Of a stretch of 64,000 nt of DNA, positions 46,290 to 55,677 are shown in pieces. The DNA is taken from NCBI RefSeq assembly GCF_003054225.1, contig NZ_QBKQ01000001.1:1302001-1366000 (forward strand), given 5' to 3'. The stretch comes from Christiangramia gaetbulicola (lineage in GTDB: Bacteria > Bacteroidota > Bacteroidia > Flavobacteriales > Flavobacteriaceae). Within the stretch, counting starts at the first letter, position 1, and each line of letters begins with the position of its first letter. A program made the position numbers and the translations under genes. The notes under the pieces are model-generated. The model made no database searches. It was not told the DNA's origin and was given only the letters and a program-made list of their open reading frames with translations.

Positions 46290-47459
46290 TTATTTTCTGA
46301 ATTTAACTTCCTGACCGTCGCGTATATTTTTCGCCCCGTCGGTAATTAAGATTTGTCCGCTTTCAAGTCCTTTTTTGATCTCGATAGAATCATTATAGAC
46401 CAGTCCGGTTTCAACAACCACTTTCTTAGCAACGCCAAAATTCTTATCATTTTCCTGCTCCAGTACATATACTATGTTTTCTCCCTGGGCATTTTTCTGA
46501 ATACTGCTTTCCGGGATCACGATAGCATTTTCTGAAGTGTAATCGTTCAATTTGATCGTGGCGATCTGGTTAGGCTTAATGAGTCCCTTTTCGTTTGGTA
46601 CGGCAACTTCGATCCTGAAAGTCCTGTTGTTCGGGTTGATGTTATTTCCAACCTGGCTGATCTTTCCTTCAAATTCACGCCCTACAGATCCGATATTTAC
46701 CTTTACTTCAGTTCCCTTCGAAATCTTACTCAGGTAATTTTCGGGAACATCGGCCTCCACATACATATTATCAAGACTAATTATTCTAAAAAGCTGGTTC
46801 TGTCCAGGGTTCACCACTTCGCCCTGCTCGCTGATTACATCATCTACCACTCCGCTAAAAGGAGCTCTAACTACGGTCTTATCCAGTTGCGACTTCAACC
46901 TGTTAACTGAACTCTGTAAAGATTCATAATTGGTTTTCGCTTGCAGGTACTGCATTTCTGAACCTATATTTTGTTCCCAAAGTCTTTCCTGTCTTTCATA
47001 GGTGGTTTTGGCAAGTCTTTCCTGAGCTTCCAGTTGGGCTAGTTCGTTTTGCAGTCCTCCGTCATCAATACGGGCAAGGACCTGTCCTTTAGAAACCATG
47101 TCTCCTTCGTTCACCCGAACATCGGTTAGAATTCCCGAAAATTCAGGATAGATTATGATGTTTTCATCTGTAGCAACATTACCCTGCACTTCTGCGTAGT
47201 GTTTGAATAGGGTATCCTGGATAGTATGGACATTTACCAGGTCCATTCTCCTATTCTTATCTAACTTTTTAATGGCTTCGTCCAAGCGATCTATTTGTTC
47301 GGCGATCTGGGCCTGTTCGGTGCTGAGTTCAGATTTTTTTGCTCTTATCTGGCTGAGATCTTCACTTTCCAGTACCTCGTCTATAGATTTGGTTTCCGCG
47401 TCTCCACCGCAGGAAATAAGGACAAGGGGCAATCCAAATAGTAGTATAAATTTTTTCAT
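46290..47459 (-). CDS. RND efflux periplasmic adaptor (membrane fusion protein)
   Basis: This 389-residue lipoprotein (lipobox LISC, Cys17) links the RND permease to a TolC-type channel. It has a coiled-coil hairpin early on (ELSTEQAQIAEQIDRLDEAI), a lipoyl-like half (VRVNEGDMVSKGQVLARID), its partner (VVRAPFSGVVDDVISEQGEVV), and beta-barrel domains. The frame extends 22 codons further to 47525, overlapping tolC, but the ATG at 47459 gives a clean signal peptide. Confidence 0.92.
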   Translation of the reverse strand: MKKFILLFGLPLVLISCGGDAETKSIDEVLESEDLSQIRAKKSELSTEQAQIAEQIDRLDEAIKKLDKNRRMDLVNVHTIQDTLFKHYAEVQGNVATDENIIIYPEFSGILTDVRVNEGDMVSKGQVLARIDDGGLQNELAQLEAQERLAKTTYERQERLWEQNIGSEMQYLQAKTNYESLQSSVNRLKSQLDKTVVRAPFSGVVDDVISEQGEVVNPGQNQLFRIISLDNMYVEADVPENYLSKISKGTEVKVNIGSVGREFEGKISQVGNNINPNNRTFRIEVAVPNEKGLIKPNQIATIKLNDYTSENAIVIPESSIQKNAQGENIVYVLEQENDKNFGVAKKVVVETGLVYNDSIEIKKGLESGQILITDGAKNIRDGQEVKFRK

Positions 47460-47481
47460 GTTCTTCTGTATAAATGGGAGA

Positions 47482-48921
47482 TTAGTTTTCATCGTTATAA
47501 CTTCTTGTATCCAGTAAATTTTCAAGTTCTGCTTTTGCGGTGATCACATCCAGCATAGATTGTAGATATTCCTGCTGGGCAGTATATAATTGTCTTTGCG
47601 CTTCGGTAAGTTCAAAACTGCTGGCGATCCCTTCAAAAAACTTTATCTGGTTTTTGTTTTCTATTCTTTCGGCCAATTCAAGATTTCTTACCGCATTCTG
47701 ATAACTCTCTATGCTGAACTCGTATTCGCTTTTAGCCATATTGATTTGGCGTTTCACATCATTTTCGGTCTGTTCAAGATCAAGCAACGCCTGTTCATAT
47801 TCCAGCTCTCTCTGCTGCGTCCGGGAACTTCTCATCCCGGAGCTGAAAATTGGAATATTCAGGCTCACTCCTAAAATGGATTGCCCATAATACTCCTGGT
47901 CGCTATTAAGAAAAGTGAATTTATCTGCAAATCCCTGGTAACCGTAATTCACGAATCCAGAAAGGGTAGGCAAAGCCTTGGCTTTTTGAAGTCTTACCTG
48001 AATTTGCGCAGACTCAGCAGAATTCTTGGCAATACGATAATCGATATTTTCTTCTATAGGTATGGTTCTTTCTAGAATTGCCGGCTCATAATATTTCATG
48101 GCCAGGCCATTGAGGTCATCGGTAAGGGTTACCTGGTCTTCTACCGGGATCCCTAAACTCAGGTTCAACAATTCATATGCGATCTCGCGCATTCTCTCGC
48201 TTCGGCTAAGATTGTTTTTAAGTCTTAAAAGAGTAATTTCCAGTTGCTCAACATCTTCCTGCTCGGCAAGACCATTTTCATAGATCTTCTGGGTGTCGTT
48301 ATAATTCTTTTGAACCGTGGCCACATTCTTTTCAAGTATATCAACACTTTCTTCAGCCAGTAGTACATTTCCGTAAGCGCTTATGACAGATTTTTTTATC
48401 TCCAGGTCGGTCTTGGTTTTGGCATTTTTGGAGATCTGTAATAAGGTTTTCACAGATTGTATCCCTACGATATAAGATCCGTCGAAGATCAACTGCCTCC
48501 AGGTGGCGGTAGCATTTACACTTTGTTTGGTTCCAAATCTCACCGGGATAAAACCTTCCGGAGCATCTACCGGGGTGTCATTTCTTTCTACATTATCAAA
48601 ATAATCCTGTACAATATCTATAGTGCTTTGTGTATTATCAAAAGCTGCTGCCGGTAATAAAGTGACCGGTTGTTTCAGGAGATTCTGATAATCTACCGCA
48701 CCATCTATTTGCGGAAGCCCCTGGGCAATGATTTCCCATTTTTGCTTCAATGCGATCTGTACATCTTTTTCTGCGATCTGGGATTGATAATTGTTTTCAA
48801 TTCCAAATTCTATAGCTTCCTCTATAGAAAACCGGTAATTTTTTGAGCTTTCTTCCTGGGCGAATAATCCTGAAGCGAGCAGGATCAAGAAGCTAAAAAT
48901 CTTTACTGACCTATTTTTCAT
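47482..48921 (-). CDS. TolC-like outer-membrane efflux protein
   Basis: This 479-residue protein has a signal peptide (ending LFAQ) and two repeats of the OEP family with long helices (QIAEKDVQIALKQKWEIIAQ; EQALLDLEQTENDVKRQINMA). It forms the exit duct for the RND pump encoded downstream. Its ATG lies 11 bases inside the tetR gene, so tetR and tolC are coupled. Confidence 0.92.
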   Translation of the reverse strand: MKNRSVKIFSFLILLASGLFAQEESSKNYRFSIEEAIEFGIENNYQSQIAEKDVQIALKQKWEIIAQGLPQIDGAVDYQNLLKQPVTLLPAAAFDNTQSTIDIVQDYFDNVERNDTPVDAPEGFIPVRFGTKQSVNATATWRQLIFDGSYIVGIQSVKTLLQISKNAKTKTDLEIKKSVISAYGNVLLAEESVDILEKNVATVQKNYNDTQKIYENGLAEQEDVEQLEITLLRLKNNLSRSERMREIAYELLNLSLGIPVEDQVTLTDDLNGLAMKYYEPAILERTIPIEENIDYRIAKNSAESAQIQVRLQKAKALPTLSGFVNYGYQGFADKFTFLNSDQEYYGQSILGVSLNIPIFSSGMRSSRTQQRELEYEQALLDLEQTENDVKRQINMAKSEYEFSIESYQNAVRNLELAERIENKNQIKFFEGIASSFELTEAQRQLYTAQQEYLQSMLDVITAKAELENLLDTRSYNDEN

Positions 48922-49510
48922 TTAAAATCTCTTCTAATGTTTCTATTCCTTTTGGGGTGCAGATGGCACGCAGATGATATTCGGTAAAATAATCCATGAG
49001 CATGGAGTGACTGTATTCTTCTATAGGGAAAACGTCTGTATCTTTTATTCCCATCATTCCAACAAAATGGATACGGCTAATAAAATCTATAGGCATATTC
49101 TTCCTGTAGTAACCCGTCTCGATACCTCTCTTTATATTATCTGTAACGCAATCGTCCAGCAATTCAAATTGTCTTGTTCTAAGACTTTCAAATGCCTTGG
49201 GATAATATTTCTTTAGCTGAAAATGAGGGGAGGTCTTCTGATCCTTCAAATGATGTATTACAAATCTTTTGATCTCGAAATTCTCTTTGATAGGATTCTG
49301 TTTCTTCGCTCTTATTTTTTCGATCCCGCAATTGATGTTCTCAAAAACATGATGGCCGGTGGCAAGTACGAGCTTGCTTTTAGTAGAATAGTGAGTGTAA
49401 ATCGTTTTTTTTGATATACCAAGCTTTTCAGCAATATCATCCATGGTCACGCTCTTAAAGCCATAATTGAGAAACATCTCAGCGGCAGTATTTAAAATGG
49501 CATCTCTCAC
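48911..49510 (-). CDS. TetR family repressor of the efflux operon
   Basis: This ~199-residue protein starts with a TetR HTH: VRDAILNTAAEMFLNYGFKSVTMDDIAEKLGISKKTIYTHYSTKSKL. The open frame extends to 49591, but I choose GTG at 49510. This is where the family N-terminus begins, and a -7 box (TACTTTTG at 49528-49535) lies just upstream; longer starts would read through the promoter and operator. The ligand domain shows no obvious motif. It likely represses its own operon via the nearby inverted repeat. Confidence 0.85.
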   Translation of the reverse strand: MRDAILNTAAEMFLNYGFKSVTMDDIAEKLGISKKTIYTHYSTKSKLVLATGHHVFENINCGIEKIRAKKQNPIKENFEIKRFVIHHLKDQKTSPHFQLKKYYPKAFESLRTRQFELLDDCVTDNIKRGIETGYYRKNMPIDFISRIHFVGMMGIKDTDVFPIEEYSHSMLMDYFTEYHLRAICTPKGIETLEEILNEK

Positions 49511-49527
49511 TAACAAATAATTTTTGG

Positions 49528-49535
49528 CAAAAGTA
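49528..49535 (-). promoter_or_regulatory. -7 box for the tetR-tolC-MFP-RND operon
   Basis: TACTTTTG on the minus strand, 18 bases before the GTG. The inverted repeat GGAAACT/AGTTTCC lies immediately upstream (49541-49568). Confidence 0.5.
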
Positions 49536-49540
49536 AATAT

Positions 49541-49568
49541 GGAAACTTTAAAAACCATAATAGTTTCC
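49541..49568. promoter_or_regulatory. Inverted repeat, candidate TetR operator
   Basis: GGAAACT (49541-49547) and AGTTTCC (49562-49568) flank a 14-base spacer. The site covers the -15 to -40 region of the tetR promoter and lies 34-61 bases upstream of the divergent polyprenyl synthase promoter's -33 box, so a bound repressor could block the efflux operon. Confidence 0.6.
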
Positions 49569-49601
49569 AAAGTTTTACTATTATTTAACATCTGCTTAAA
49601 A

Positions 49602-49631
49602 TTTGAATTACTAGCATTTATGGTATTTTAG
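49602..49631 (+). promoter_or_regulatory. Promoter of the polyprenyl synthase gene
   Basis: TTTG at 49602-49605, 18-base spacer, then TATTTTAG at 49624-49631 (one mismatch to TAnnTTTG), with the ATG 17 bases further on. Confidence 0.55.
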
Positions 49632-49647
49632 CGGAAAATTTTTTTTC

Positions 49648-50622
49648 ATGCTTGCCATTTCCCAGTATAGAGAAGCCGTAATCGACTATCTACACGAAAA
49701 GATCAAAGTAAAAGAACCCGCTAATTTATATGAACCAATGGTTTATATCCTTGAACAAGGCGGAAAGCGTTTACGTCCTGTCCTGGTTCTAATGGCAACA
49801 GAGATCTTTGACTGCAACTACAAAAAGGCCTTAGATGCTGCTTTGGCGATCGAGGTTTTTCATAACTTTTCCTTGGTGCATGACGATATTATGGACGATG
49901 CGCCAATTAGAAGAGGGAAGGAGACCGTACATGAAAAGTGGGATATTAATACCGGTATCCTTTCTGGTGATGCCATGCTCATTAACGCCTATCAGCTTTT
50001 TGAAAATTACGAAGGAGAAACATTCAAGGAATTATCATCTTTATTCACTAAAACTGCCATTCAGGTATGTGAAGGTCAGCAATATGATATCGATTTTGAA
50101 ACAAGGGATAATGTAAGTATCGATGATTACCTTAAGATGATCGAATATAAAACCGCTGTCCTGGTAGGTGCTTCATTACAAATGGGGGCGATCGTCGCTC
50201 AGACTTCGAAAGCTTGCAAAGAAGCTATCTATCAATATGGAAGATTGCTGGGTATTGCATTTCAGCTTCAGGATGATTACCTGGATGCATTTGGAGATCC
50301 TGAAACCTTTGGGAAGCAACCTGGTGGAGATATCATCGAAAACAAAAAGACCTTTCTTTATCTAAAGACCCTGGAGCTGGCTAACAAAAGTGAGGCGATG
50401 CAATTAGAACATTTGTATACTATTTCTCCGGCAGAAAATTCCGGAAAGATAGAAGCGGTAAAAGCCCTATTTGAAAGTAGTGGTGCCGCCGAACTTACCC
50501 GCAGGGAGATTGAAAATTATACAGATAAGGCCTTTAAGATCCTTGATAAAATAGAATTACCTGAAGCAAAAAAATTACCGCTACGCAACTTCGGAAAAAT
50601 GCTCATGGAGCGACAGGTATAA
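49648..50622 (+). CDS. Polyprenyl diphosphate synthase
   Basis: This 324-residue trans-prenyltransferase makes the isoprenoid side chain of menaquinone or a related lipid by adding isopentenyl units. It has the two aspartate-rich motifs: DDIMDD at D79-D84 and DDYLDAFGD from D209, and EQGGKRLRP, typical for the family. Product length cannot be judged safely from the bases before the first motif. It is divergent from tetR; a link to efflux is not implied. Confidence 0.93.
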   Translation: MLAISQYREAVIDYLHEKIKVKEPANLYEPMVYILEQGGKRLRPVLVLMATEIFDCNYKKALDAALAIEVFHNFSLVHDDIMDDAPIRRGKETVHEKWDINTGILSGDAMLINAYQLFENYEGETFKELSSLFTKTAIQVCEGQQYDIDFETRDNVSIDDYLKMIEYKTAVLVGASLQMGAIVAQTSKACKEAIYQYGRLLGIAFQLQDDYLDAFGDPETFGKQPGGDIIENKKTFLYLKTLELANKSEAMQLEHLYTISPAENSGKIEAVKALFESSGAAELTRREIENYTDKAFKILDKIELPEAKKLPLRNFGKMLMERQV

Positions 50623-50742
50623 TTATCATCCTTACATTCTTATTATCAGCTTACAATAACTTCATTTACAGTTACTGTTAAAATTCCTATAATGCTATAG
50701 AGAATTCTACTCATGCTTACAAGCTGTTTTTTTTAAAAATTG

Positions 50743-50750
50743 TATTTTTG
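50743..50750 (+). promoter_or_regulatory. -7 box for sucA
   Basis: TATTTTTG, a perfect TAnnTTTG, 40 bases before the ATG at 50791. A -33 element is not clear. Confidence 0.5.
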
Positions 50751-50790
50751 CTATGTTTTCAAAAACAAAAGAAACATTTGTTTCAATTCT

Positions 50791-53571
50791 ATGGATAGAT
50801 TTTCATTTCTAAATGCTGCTCATACTGCATATTTCGCAGAACTTTACGATCAATACTTAAAATATCCTGATAGTGTGGAGCCCAGTTGGAGGGCTTTTTT
50901 CCAGGGATTCGACTTTGGAATGCAACAAGATGGCGTTTCTGAAGAGGTATTAAGTGAAGCTCCTGTAGATTTTGCTGAAGGAGATATACCAGCACACGTT
51001 ATAAAAGAATTTCAGGTAATTCGTTTAATTGACGGTTACCGAACAAGAGGACACTTATTTACCAAAACCAATCCGGTTAGGGAGCGTAGAAAATATACTC
51101 CTACCCTGGAAATTTCCAATTTTGGTCTTGAAGAGAGTGACCTTGATACCAAGTTCAATGCAGGAGATATTCTGGGCATTGGGCCAACTTCTCTTAAAGA
51201 GATCATCAGGCACCTTGAAAAGATCTACTGTGAGTCTATCGGGATAGAGTATATGTATATTCGAAAGCCTGAGGAGATCGAGTGGATTCAGAATAAATTA
51301 AATGTAAATGAGAATCATCCAAAATTTGATGAAACTCAGAAGAAACAGATCTTAAAGAAGCTGAATGAAGCGGTTTCTTTTGAATCTTTTCTACATACAA
51401 AATATGTCGGTCAAAAGCGTTTCTCACTGGAAGGTGGAGAAAGTTTAATTCCTGCCCTGGACGCGCTTATAGAAAAAGCTGCTGAAATTGGCGTTGAAGA
51501 ATTTGTGATGGGAATGGCCCACCGTGGGAGATTAAATACCCTTACCAATATCTTCGGAAAGAATGCCAAGGATATTTTCAGCGAATTCGACGGAAAGGAT
51601 TACGAGCAGGATATATTTGACGGGGATGTGAAATATCACCTGGGATGGACTTCCTGCCGCACTACAGATACCGGTAAGGAAATAAATATCAATATCGCGC
51701 CTAACCCTTCCCACCTGGAAACAGTAGGAGCTGTGGTAGAAGGAATTGCCCGTGCAAAACAGGACAGACGTTACGAAAGAGATAATTCTAAAGTACTGCC
51801 TATTCTCGTTCACGGAGATGCCGCCATCGCAGGGCAGGGACTCGTTTATGAATTAGTACAAATGGCGAAGCTGGAAGGTTATGAAACCGGCGGAACCATA
51901 CATATAGTGGTAAACAACCAGATTGGTTTTACCACAAACTATCTGGATGCAAGAAGTTCAACTTATTGTACAGATGTGGGGAAAGTAACGCTTTCTCCGG
52001 TATTGCACGTGAATGCAGATGATGCTGAAGCGGTAGTACACGCGATACTTTTCGCTTTGGATTTCAGGATGAAATTCAAAAGAGATGTATTCATAGACCT
52101 TCTTGGTTATAGAAAATATGGTCATAACGAAGGTGATGAACCAAGATTTACTCAGCCAAAATTATATAAGGCGATCTCGAAACATGAGAATGCCCGGGAT
52201 ATATATTTTGAAAAGCTGAAAAAAGAAGGTGTTGCCGATGATGAGTATCTAAAGAAACTTGAGGATACCTATAAAGCAGCGCTAGAGGAGAAGCTGGAAG
52301 ATTCCAGAAAGGAAGAAACTACCAGGATCACTCCTTTTATGCAGGACGAATGGGATGGCTTCCAGAATGTGCAGGAAGATGAGATGATGAAAGACGTGGA
52401 TACCACGTTCGACCTGGAAAAACTGGATAAGGTAGCTGAAGCTATTTCTCAATTACCGGAAGGTAAAAAGTTCATGAGAAAGATCCAGAAGATCATCGAT
52501 GGTAGAAAGAAAATGTATTTCGAAGATAATAAGCTGGACTGGTCTATGGCCGAGCATCTTGCTTATGGATCTTTAATGACTGAAGGATATAATGTGAGGA
52601 TCAGCGGTCAGGATGTGGAAAGGGGAACCTTCTCTCACCGTCATGCCGTGGTTAAAGTAGAAGATAGTGAGGAAGAGATTATTCTTCACAACAATATAAA
52701 AGACAGAGACGGAGATTTCTTTATTTACAATTCATTGCTTTCAGAATATGGAGTGGTAGGTTTCGATTATGGTTATGCCATGGCGAGCCCAACTACACTG
52801 GCGATCTGGGAAGCTCAGTTCGGAGATTTTGTGAACGGAGCCCAGATCATGATAGACCAGTATATTTCTGCAGCAGAGGATAAATGGAAATTACAGAATG
52901 GATTGGTGATGTTACTGCCTCATGGTTATGAAGGTCAGGGAGCAGAACACTCTTCAGGTAGAATGGAGCGTTTCCTTCAGCTTTGTGCTAAGGATAATAT
53001 GTACGTGGCCGATATTTCAACGCCGGCAAACATGTTCCATATTTTAAGAAGACAGATGAAGGCTGAATTCAGAAAACCTCTGATTATTTTCACGCCGAAA
53101 AGTCTTCTTCGTCATCCAAAAGTGATCTCTACCAAAGAAGAGTTTGCCAACGGAAGCTTCCAGCCACTTATAGATGATTCAGAAGCTGATGTGGATAAGG
53201 TAGAAACACTTGTCTTCTGTACCGGTAAATTCTATTATGATTTGCTAAAACACAGAGAGGATAATGATAGAAACGATATCGCTCTGGTAAGAATAGAACA
53301 ATTATTCCCATTGCCTAGCTCACAAATGAGAGAGATAATGGAGAAGTATAAAAATGCTGATGATGTAGTTTGGGCTCAGGAAGAACCTAGAAATATGGGG
53401 GCTTATGGTCACTTATTGCTACATTTTGAAGAGGCGCGCAAGTTCAGGGTATGCAGCCGTAAATTCTACGGATCGCCTGCTGCCGGTAGTTCAGTGCGTT
53501 TCAAGAAACGTCACGAGCGTGTGATAAATAGTGTTTTTGACAAGAATTTAAAAGAAGAAGAAAATAATTAA
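50791..53571 (+). CDS. sucA: 2-oxoglutarate dehydrogenase E1 component
   Basis: This 926-residue thiamine-diphosphate enzyme decarboxylates 2-oxoglutarate in the TCA cycle. Motifs include an N-terminal region for E2 contact (YLKYPDSVEPSWRAFFQGF), GMAHRGRLNTL, HGDAAIAGQG, NNQIGFTT and HRHAVVKVED. The frame extends 17 codons upstream, but the ATG at 50791 gives the standard MDRFSFLN start. It is followed 44 bases later by sucB, its E2 partner. Confidence 0.96.
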   Translation: MDRFSFLNAAHTAYFAELYDQYLKYPDSVEPSWRAFFQGFDFGMQQDGVSEEVLSEAPVDFAEGDIPAHVIKEFQVIRLIDGYRTRGHLFTKTNPVRERRKYTPTLEISNFGLEESDLDTKFNAGDILGIGPTSLKEIIRHLEKIYCESIGIEYMYIRKPEEIEWIQNKLNVNENHPKFDETQKKQILKKLNEAVSFESFLHTKYVGQKRFSLEGGESLIPALDALIEKAAEIGVEEFVMGMAHRGRLNTLTNIFGKNAKDIFSEFDGKDYEQDIFDGDVKYHLGWTSCRTTDTGKEININIAPNPSHLETVGAVVEGIARAKQDRRYERDNSKVLPILVHGDAAIAGQGLVYELVQMAKLEGYETGGTIHIVVNNQIGFTTNYLDARSSTYCTDVGKVTLSPVLHVNADDAEAVVHAILFALDFRMKFKRDVFIDLLGYRKYGHNEGDEPRFTQPKLYKAISKHENARDIYFEKLKKEGVADDEYLKKLEDTYKAALEEKLEDSRKEETTRITPFMQDEWDGFQNVQEDEMMKDVDTTFDLEKLDKVAEAISQLPEGKKFMRKIQKIIDGRKKMYFEDNKLDWSMAEHLAYGSLMTEGYNVRISGQDVERGTFSHRHAVVKVEDSEEEIILHNNIKDRDGDFFIYNSLLSEYGVVGFDYGYAMASPTTLAIWEAQFGDFVNGAQIMIDQYISAAEDKWKLQNGLVMLLPHGYEGQGAEHSSGRMERFLQLCAKDNMYVADISTPANMFHILRRQMKAEFRKPLIIFTPKSLLRHPKVISTKEEFANGSFQPLIDDSEADVDKVETLVFCTGKFYYDLLKHREDNDRNDIALVRIEQLFPLPSSQMREIMEKYKNADDVVWAQEEPRNMGAYGHLLLHFEEARKFRVCSRKFYGSPAAGSSVRFKKRHERVINSVFDKNLKEEENN

Positions 53572-53615
53572 GAATCATTTTCCTGAGAATTCAGGAGACT
53601 AAATAGATAACAATC

Positions 53616-54890
53616 ATGGCCTTAGAAATGAAAGTTCCTTCACCCGGGGAATCCATCACTGAAGTTGAAATAGCCCAGTGGCTGGTAGAAGACGGGGATT
53701 ACGTTGAAAAAGATCAGGCAGTAGCCGAAGTTGATAGTGATAAAGCTACCCTGGAGCTTCCTGCAGAAGCTAGTGGTATCATCACTCTTAAGGCTGAAGA
53801 AGGCGATGTGGTTGAGGTTGGTGAAGTAGTTTGTCTTATAGACACCGAAGCTGAAAAGCCGGGTGGCGGAGATAGTAAAGACGACAAACCTGCTGAAGAA
53901 GAAGAAAAAGAACGTCAGGAAAAGACTGAAGATAAGAAGGATAGTGAAAAAGCTGATGCTAAAACTGAAGAGCCTTCAAAATCCAGCACTCCTAAACAAA
54001 AACAGGATACTTATGCTACGGGAAGTCCTTCTCCTGCGGCTAAAAAGATCCTTGATGAAAAAGGAATTTCTTCAAAAGATGTTAAAGGAACCGGAAGAGA
54101 TGGTCGTGTAACTAAAGAGGATGCTGTGGAAGCTAAAGCTTCTATGGGAACTCCGGGAACAGGATCCAGAGGAGAAGAGAAGAAGAAGATGTCCATGTTC
54201 CGTCGTAAACTGGCAGAACGTCTGGTAAGCGCTAAGAACGACACGGCGATGCTAACTACTTTTAACGAAGTAGATATGTCTCCTATCTTCGAACTAAGAA
54301 AGAAATATAAAGAAGAGTTTAAGGATAAGCATGGGGTAAGTCTTGGGTTTATGTCTTTCTTCACTTTAGCCGTTATTCGTGCATTAGACGAATATCCTGC
54401 GGTGAATTCCATGATAGATGGAGATTACCAGGTGAGCTATGACTATAAAGATATTAGTATTGCTGTTTCCGGACCTAAAGGACTTACGGTTCCGGTAATT
54501 AGAAATGCAGAGAACTTAAGTTTCCGCGGAGTGGAAGCAGAGGTTAAACGACTTGCGCTAAGAGCTCGTGATGGAAAGATCACGGTAGACGAAATGACTG
54601 GAGGTACTTTTACCATTACTAATGGTGGTGTGTTTGGATCTATGCTTTCAACGCCAATCATTAATCCTCCACAAAGTGCGATCCTTGGAATGCATAATAT
54701 CGTGGAAAGACCGGTTGCGATCGATGGGCATGTAGAGATTAGACCTATCATGTATGTGGCCTTATCTTATGATCATAGAATTATTGATGGTAAAGAATCT
54801 GTTGGATTCCTGGTAGCGGTTAAAGAAGCACTGGAAAATCCTGAAGAGTTATTAATGGATAATGATGTAAAAAGAGCTCTGGAATTATAA
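53616..54890 (+). CDS. sucB: Dihydrolipoyllysine-residue succinyltransferase (E2)
   Basis: This 424-residue protein is the core of the 2-oxoglutarate dehydrogenase complex. It has one lipoyl domain (lipoate on K43 in [12 protein letters not shown]), a lysine/glutamate-rich linker (about residues 88-135), a small E1/E3-binding domain ([15 protein letters not shown]...VTKEDAV), and the catalytic domain with H387 and D391 in DHRIIDGKE. It closes the sucAB operon with a strong terminator; E3 is elsewhere. Confidence 0.96.
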   Translation: MALEMKVPSPGESITEVEIAQWLVEDGDYVEKDQAVAEVDSDKATLELPAEASGIITLKAEEGDVVEVGEVVCLIDTEAEKPGGGDSKDDKPAEEEEKERQEKTEDKKDSEKADAKTEEPSKSSTPKQKQDTYATGSPSPAAKKILDEKGISSKDVKGTGRDGRVTKEDAVEAKASMGTPGTGSRGEEKKKMSMFRRKLAERLVSAKNDTAMLTTFNEVDMSPIFELRKKYKEEFKDKHGVSLGFMSFFTLAVIRALDEYPAVNSMIDGDYQVSYDYKDISIAVSGPKGLTVPVIRNAENLSFRGVEAEVKRLALRARDGKITVDEMTGGTFTITNGGVFGSMLSTPIINPPQSAILGMHNIVERPVAIDGHVEIRPIMYVALSYDHRIIDGKESVGFLVAVKEALENPEELLMDNDVKRALEL

Positions 54891-54913
54891 ATATTTCCAG
54901 AGAATAATAAATA

Positions 54914-54947
54914 AAAAAAGGGGTCCGAAATTTCGGACCCCTTTTTT
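54914..54947. terminator. Terminator of sucAB
   Basis: AAAAAAGGGGTCCGAAA and TTTCGGACCCCTTTTTT form a perfect 34-base palindrome with a T run, a strong intrinsic terminator. Confidence 0.93.
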
Positions 54948-54959
54948 ATTCTAACGAAA

Positions 54960-55091
54960 TTAAAACAAAACTAACAAACGAATAATATTCAAAGCTAAAG
55001 TGCTTACTACTAGAATGGCTAGGATTACAAATAGGATCTGCGAGTGTGCTTTAGTTTTGATGATATTTCCTTTTATTATTAAAACACTCAA
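54960..55091 (-). CDS. Possible small membrane peptide (43 aa)
   Basis: A short open frame with TTG start encodes a charged front (GNIIKTKAHSQ) and a single long hydrophobic helix (ILFVILAILVVSTLALNIIRLLVLF-like), ending in TAA just beside the sucAB terminator. There is no ATG and no promoter evidence, so it may be chance, but the clean helix after a polar N-terminus in a 243-base gap is suggestive. Confidence 0.4.
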   Translation of the reverse strand: MSVLIIKGNIIKTKAHSQILFVILAILVVSTLALNIIRLLVLF

Positions 55092-55133
55092 ATCTAGGTT
55101 TAATAAGAAAGTGAGTCAAAGGGGATTTTTCCC

Positions 55134-55568
55134 TTATTTCAAAAATAGAGCTTTGTTTTTGTAGTCTATTACGGCTTTCCCTTTTTTGAGGATATCGGCA
55201 CCTATTATTCCGTGTACTTTTTCGGCCTTATGATTGGTTAATGCTTCGTTCACGTGTTTAAGGTCGAAAACCACCAGATCCACCTTTTTCTTTTTCCATT
55301 TATCTATTTGCAGGCTATTCTTCTGGGAGACCTGCGTAAGCATATTTGTAGCTCCGGCGCCGGCAGCTTTAATATCGCTGTCTTCTGAAAGCAGATCGAA
55401 ATGTTCTATAGCTTCAATTCCCACGCAGGTGCTGGAAGCACCCGTATCCAGGATAAAATTACCTTCAATATCGTTTATTTTGGCTACCACCTCGAGATGA
55501 TTCGTTTTGGTGAATTTCATCTTGATTCGATGATATCCTTTTTCTTCTAATAGCTTCTTTAGAGACAT
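55134..55568 (-). CDS. Retropepsin-like aspartic protease
   Basis: This 144-residue protein has a single retropepsin-like domain: catalytic DTGASST at D41-T47 (FILDTGASST), and later GIIGADILKKGKAVIDYKNKALFLK, the paired structural motif. The size and fold fit clan AA aspartic proteases that work as dimers (as in retroviral or bacterial PerP-like enzymes). No signal peptide is seen, so it is probably cytoplasmic. Confidence 0.88.
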   Translation of the reverse strand: MSLKKLLEEKGYHRIKMKFTKTNHLEVVAKINDIEGNFILDTGASSTCVGIEAIEHFDLLSEDSDIKAAGAGATNMLTQVSQKNSLQIDKWKKKKVDLVVFDLKHVNEALTNHKAEKVHGIIGADILKKGKAVIDYKNKALFLK

Positions 55569-55638
55569 TCTTTTTTTTACAAATATATGATTCTAAGAAA
55601 TAGATAAGGAAAGAGAGGCTTTTCTGAAATTAGGTAAA

Positions 55639-55671
55639 TTGAAATTTTAGAGAAAATCCGTCTTATCTTTG
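55639..55671 (+). promoter_or_regulatory. Promoter of the FAD oxidoreductase gene
   Basis: TTG at 55639-55641, 22-base spacer, TATCTTTG at 55664-55671 (a TAnnTTTG match), ending 6 bases before the ATG at 55678. The mRNA would be nearly leaderless. Confidence 0.5.
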
Positions 55672-55677
55672 AGGCCT

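Noticed and set aside
54011-54412. 133-aa open frame antisense to sucB
   Set aside because: It lies wholly inside the well-supported sucB gene; the translation looks like reverse-strand composition.
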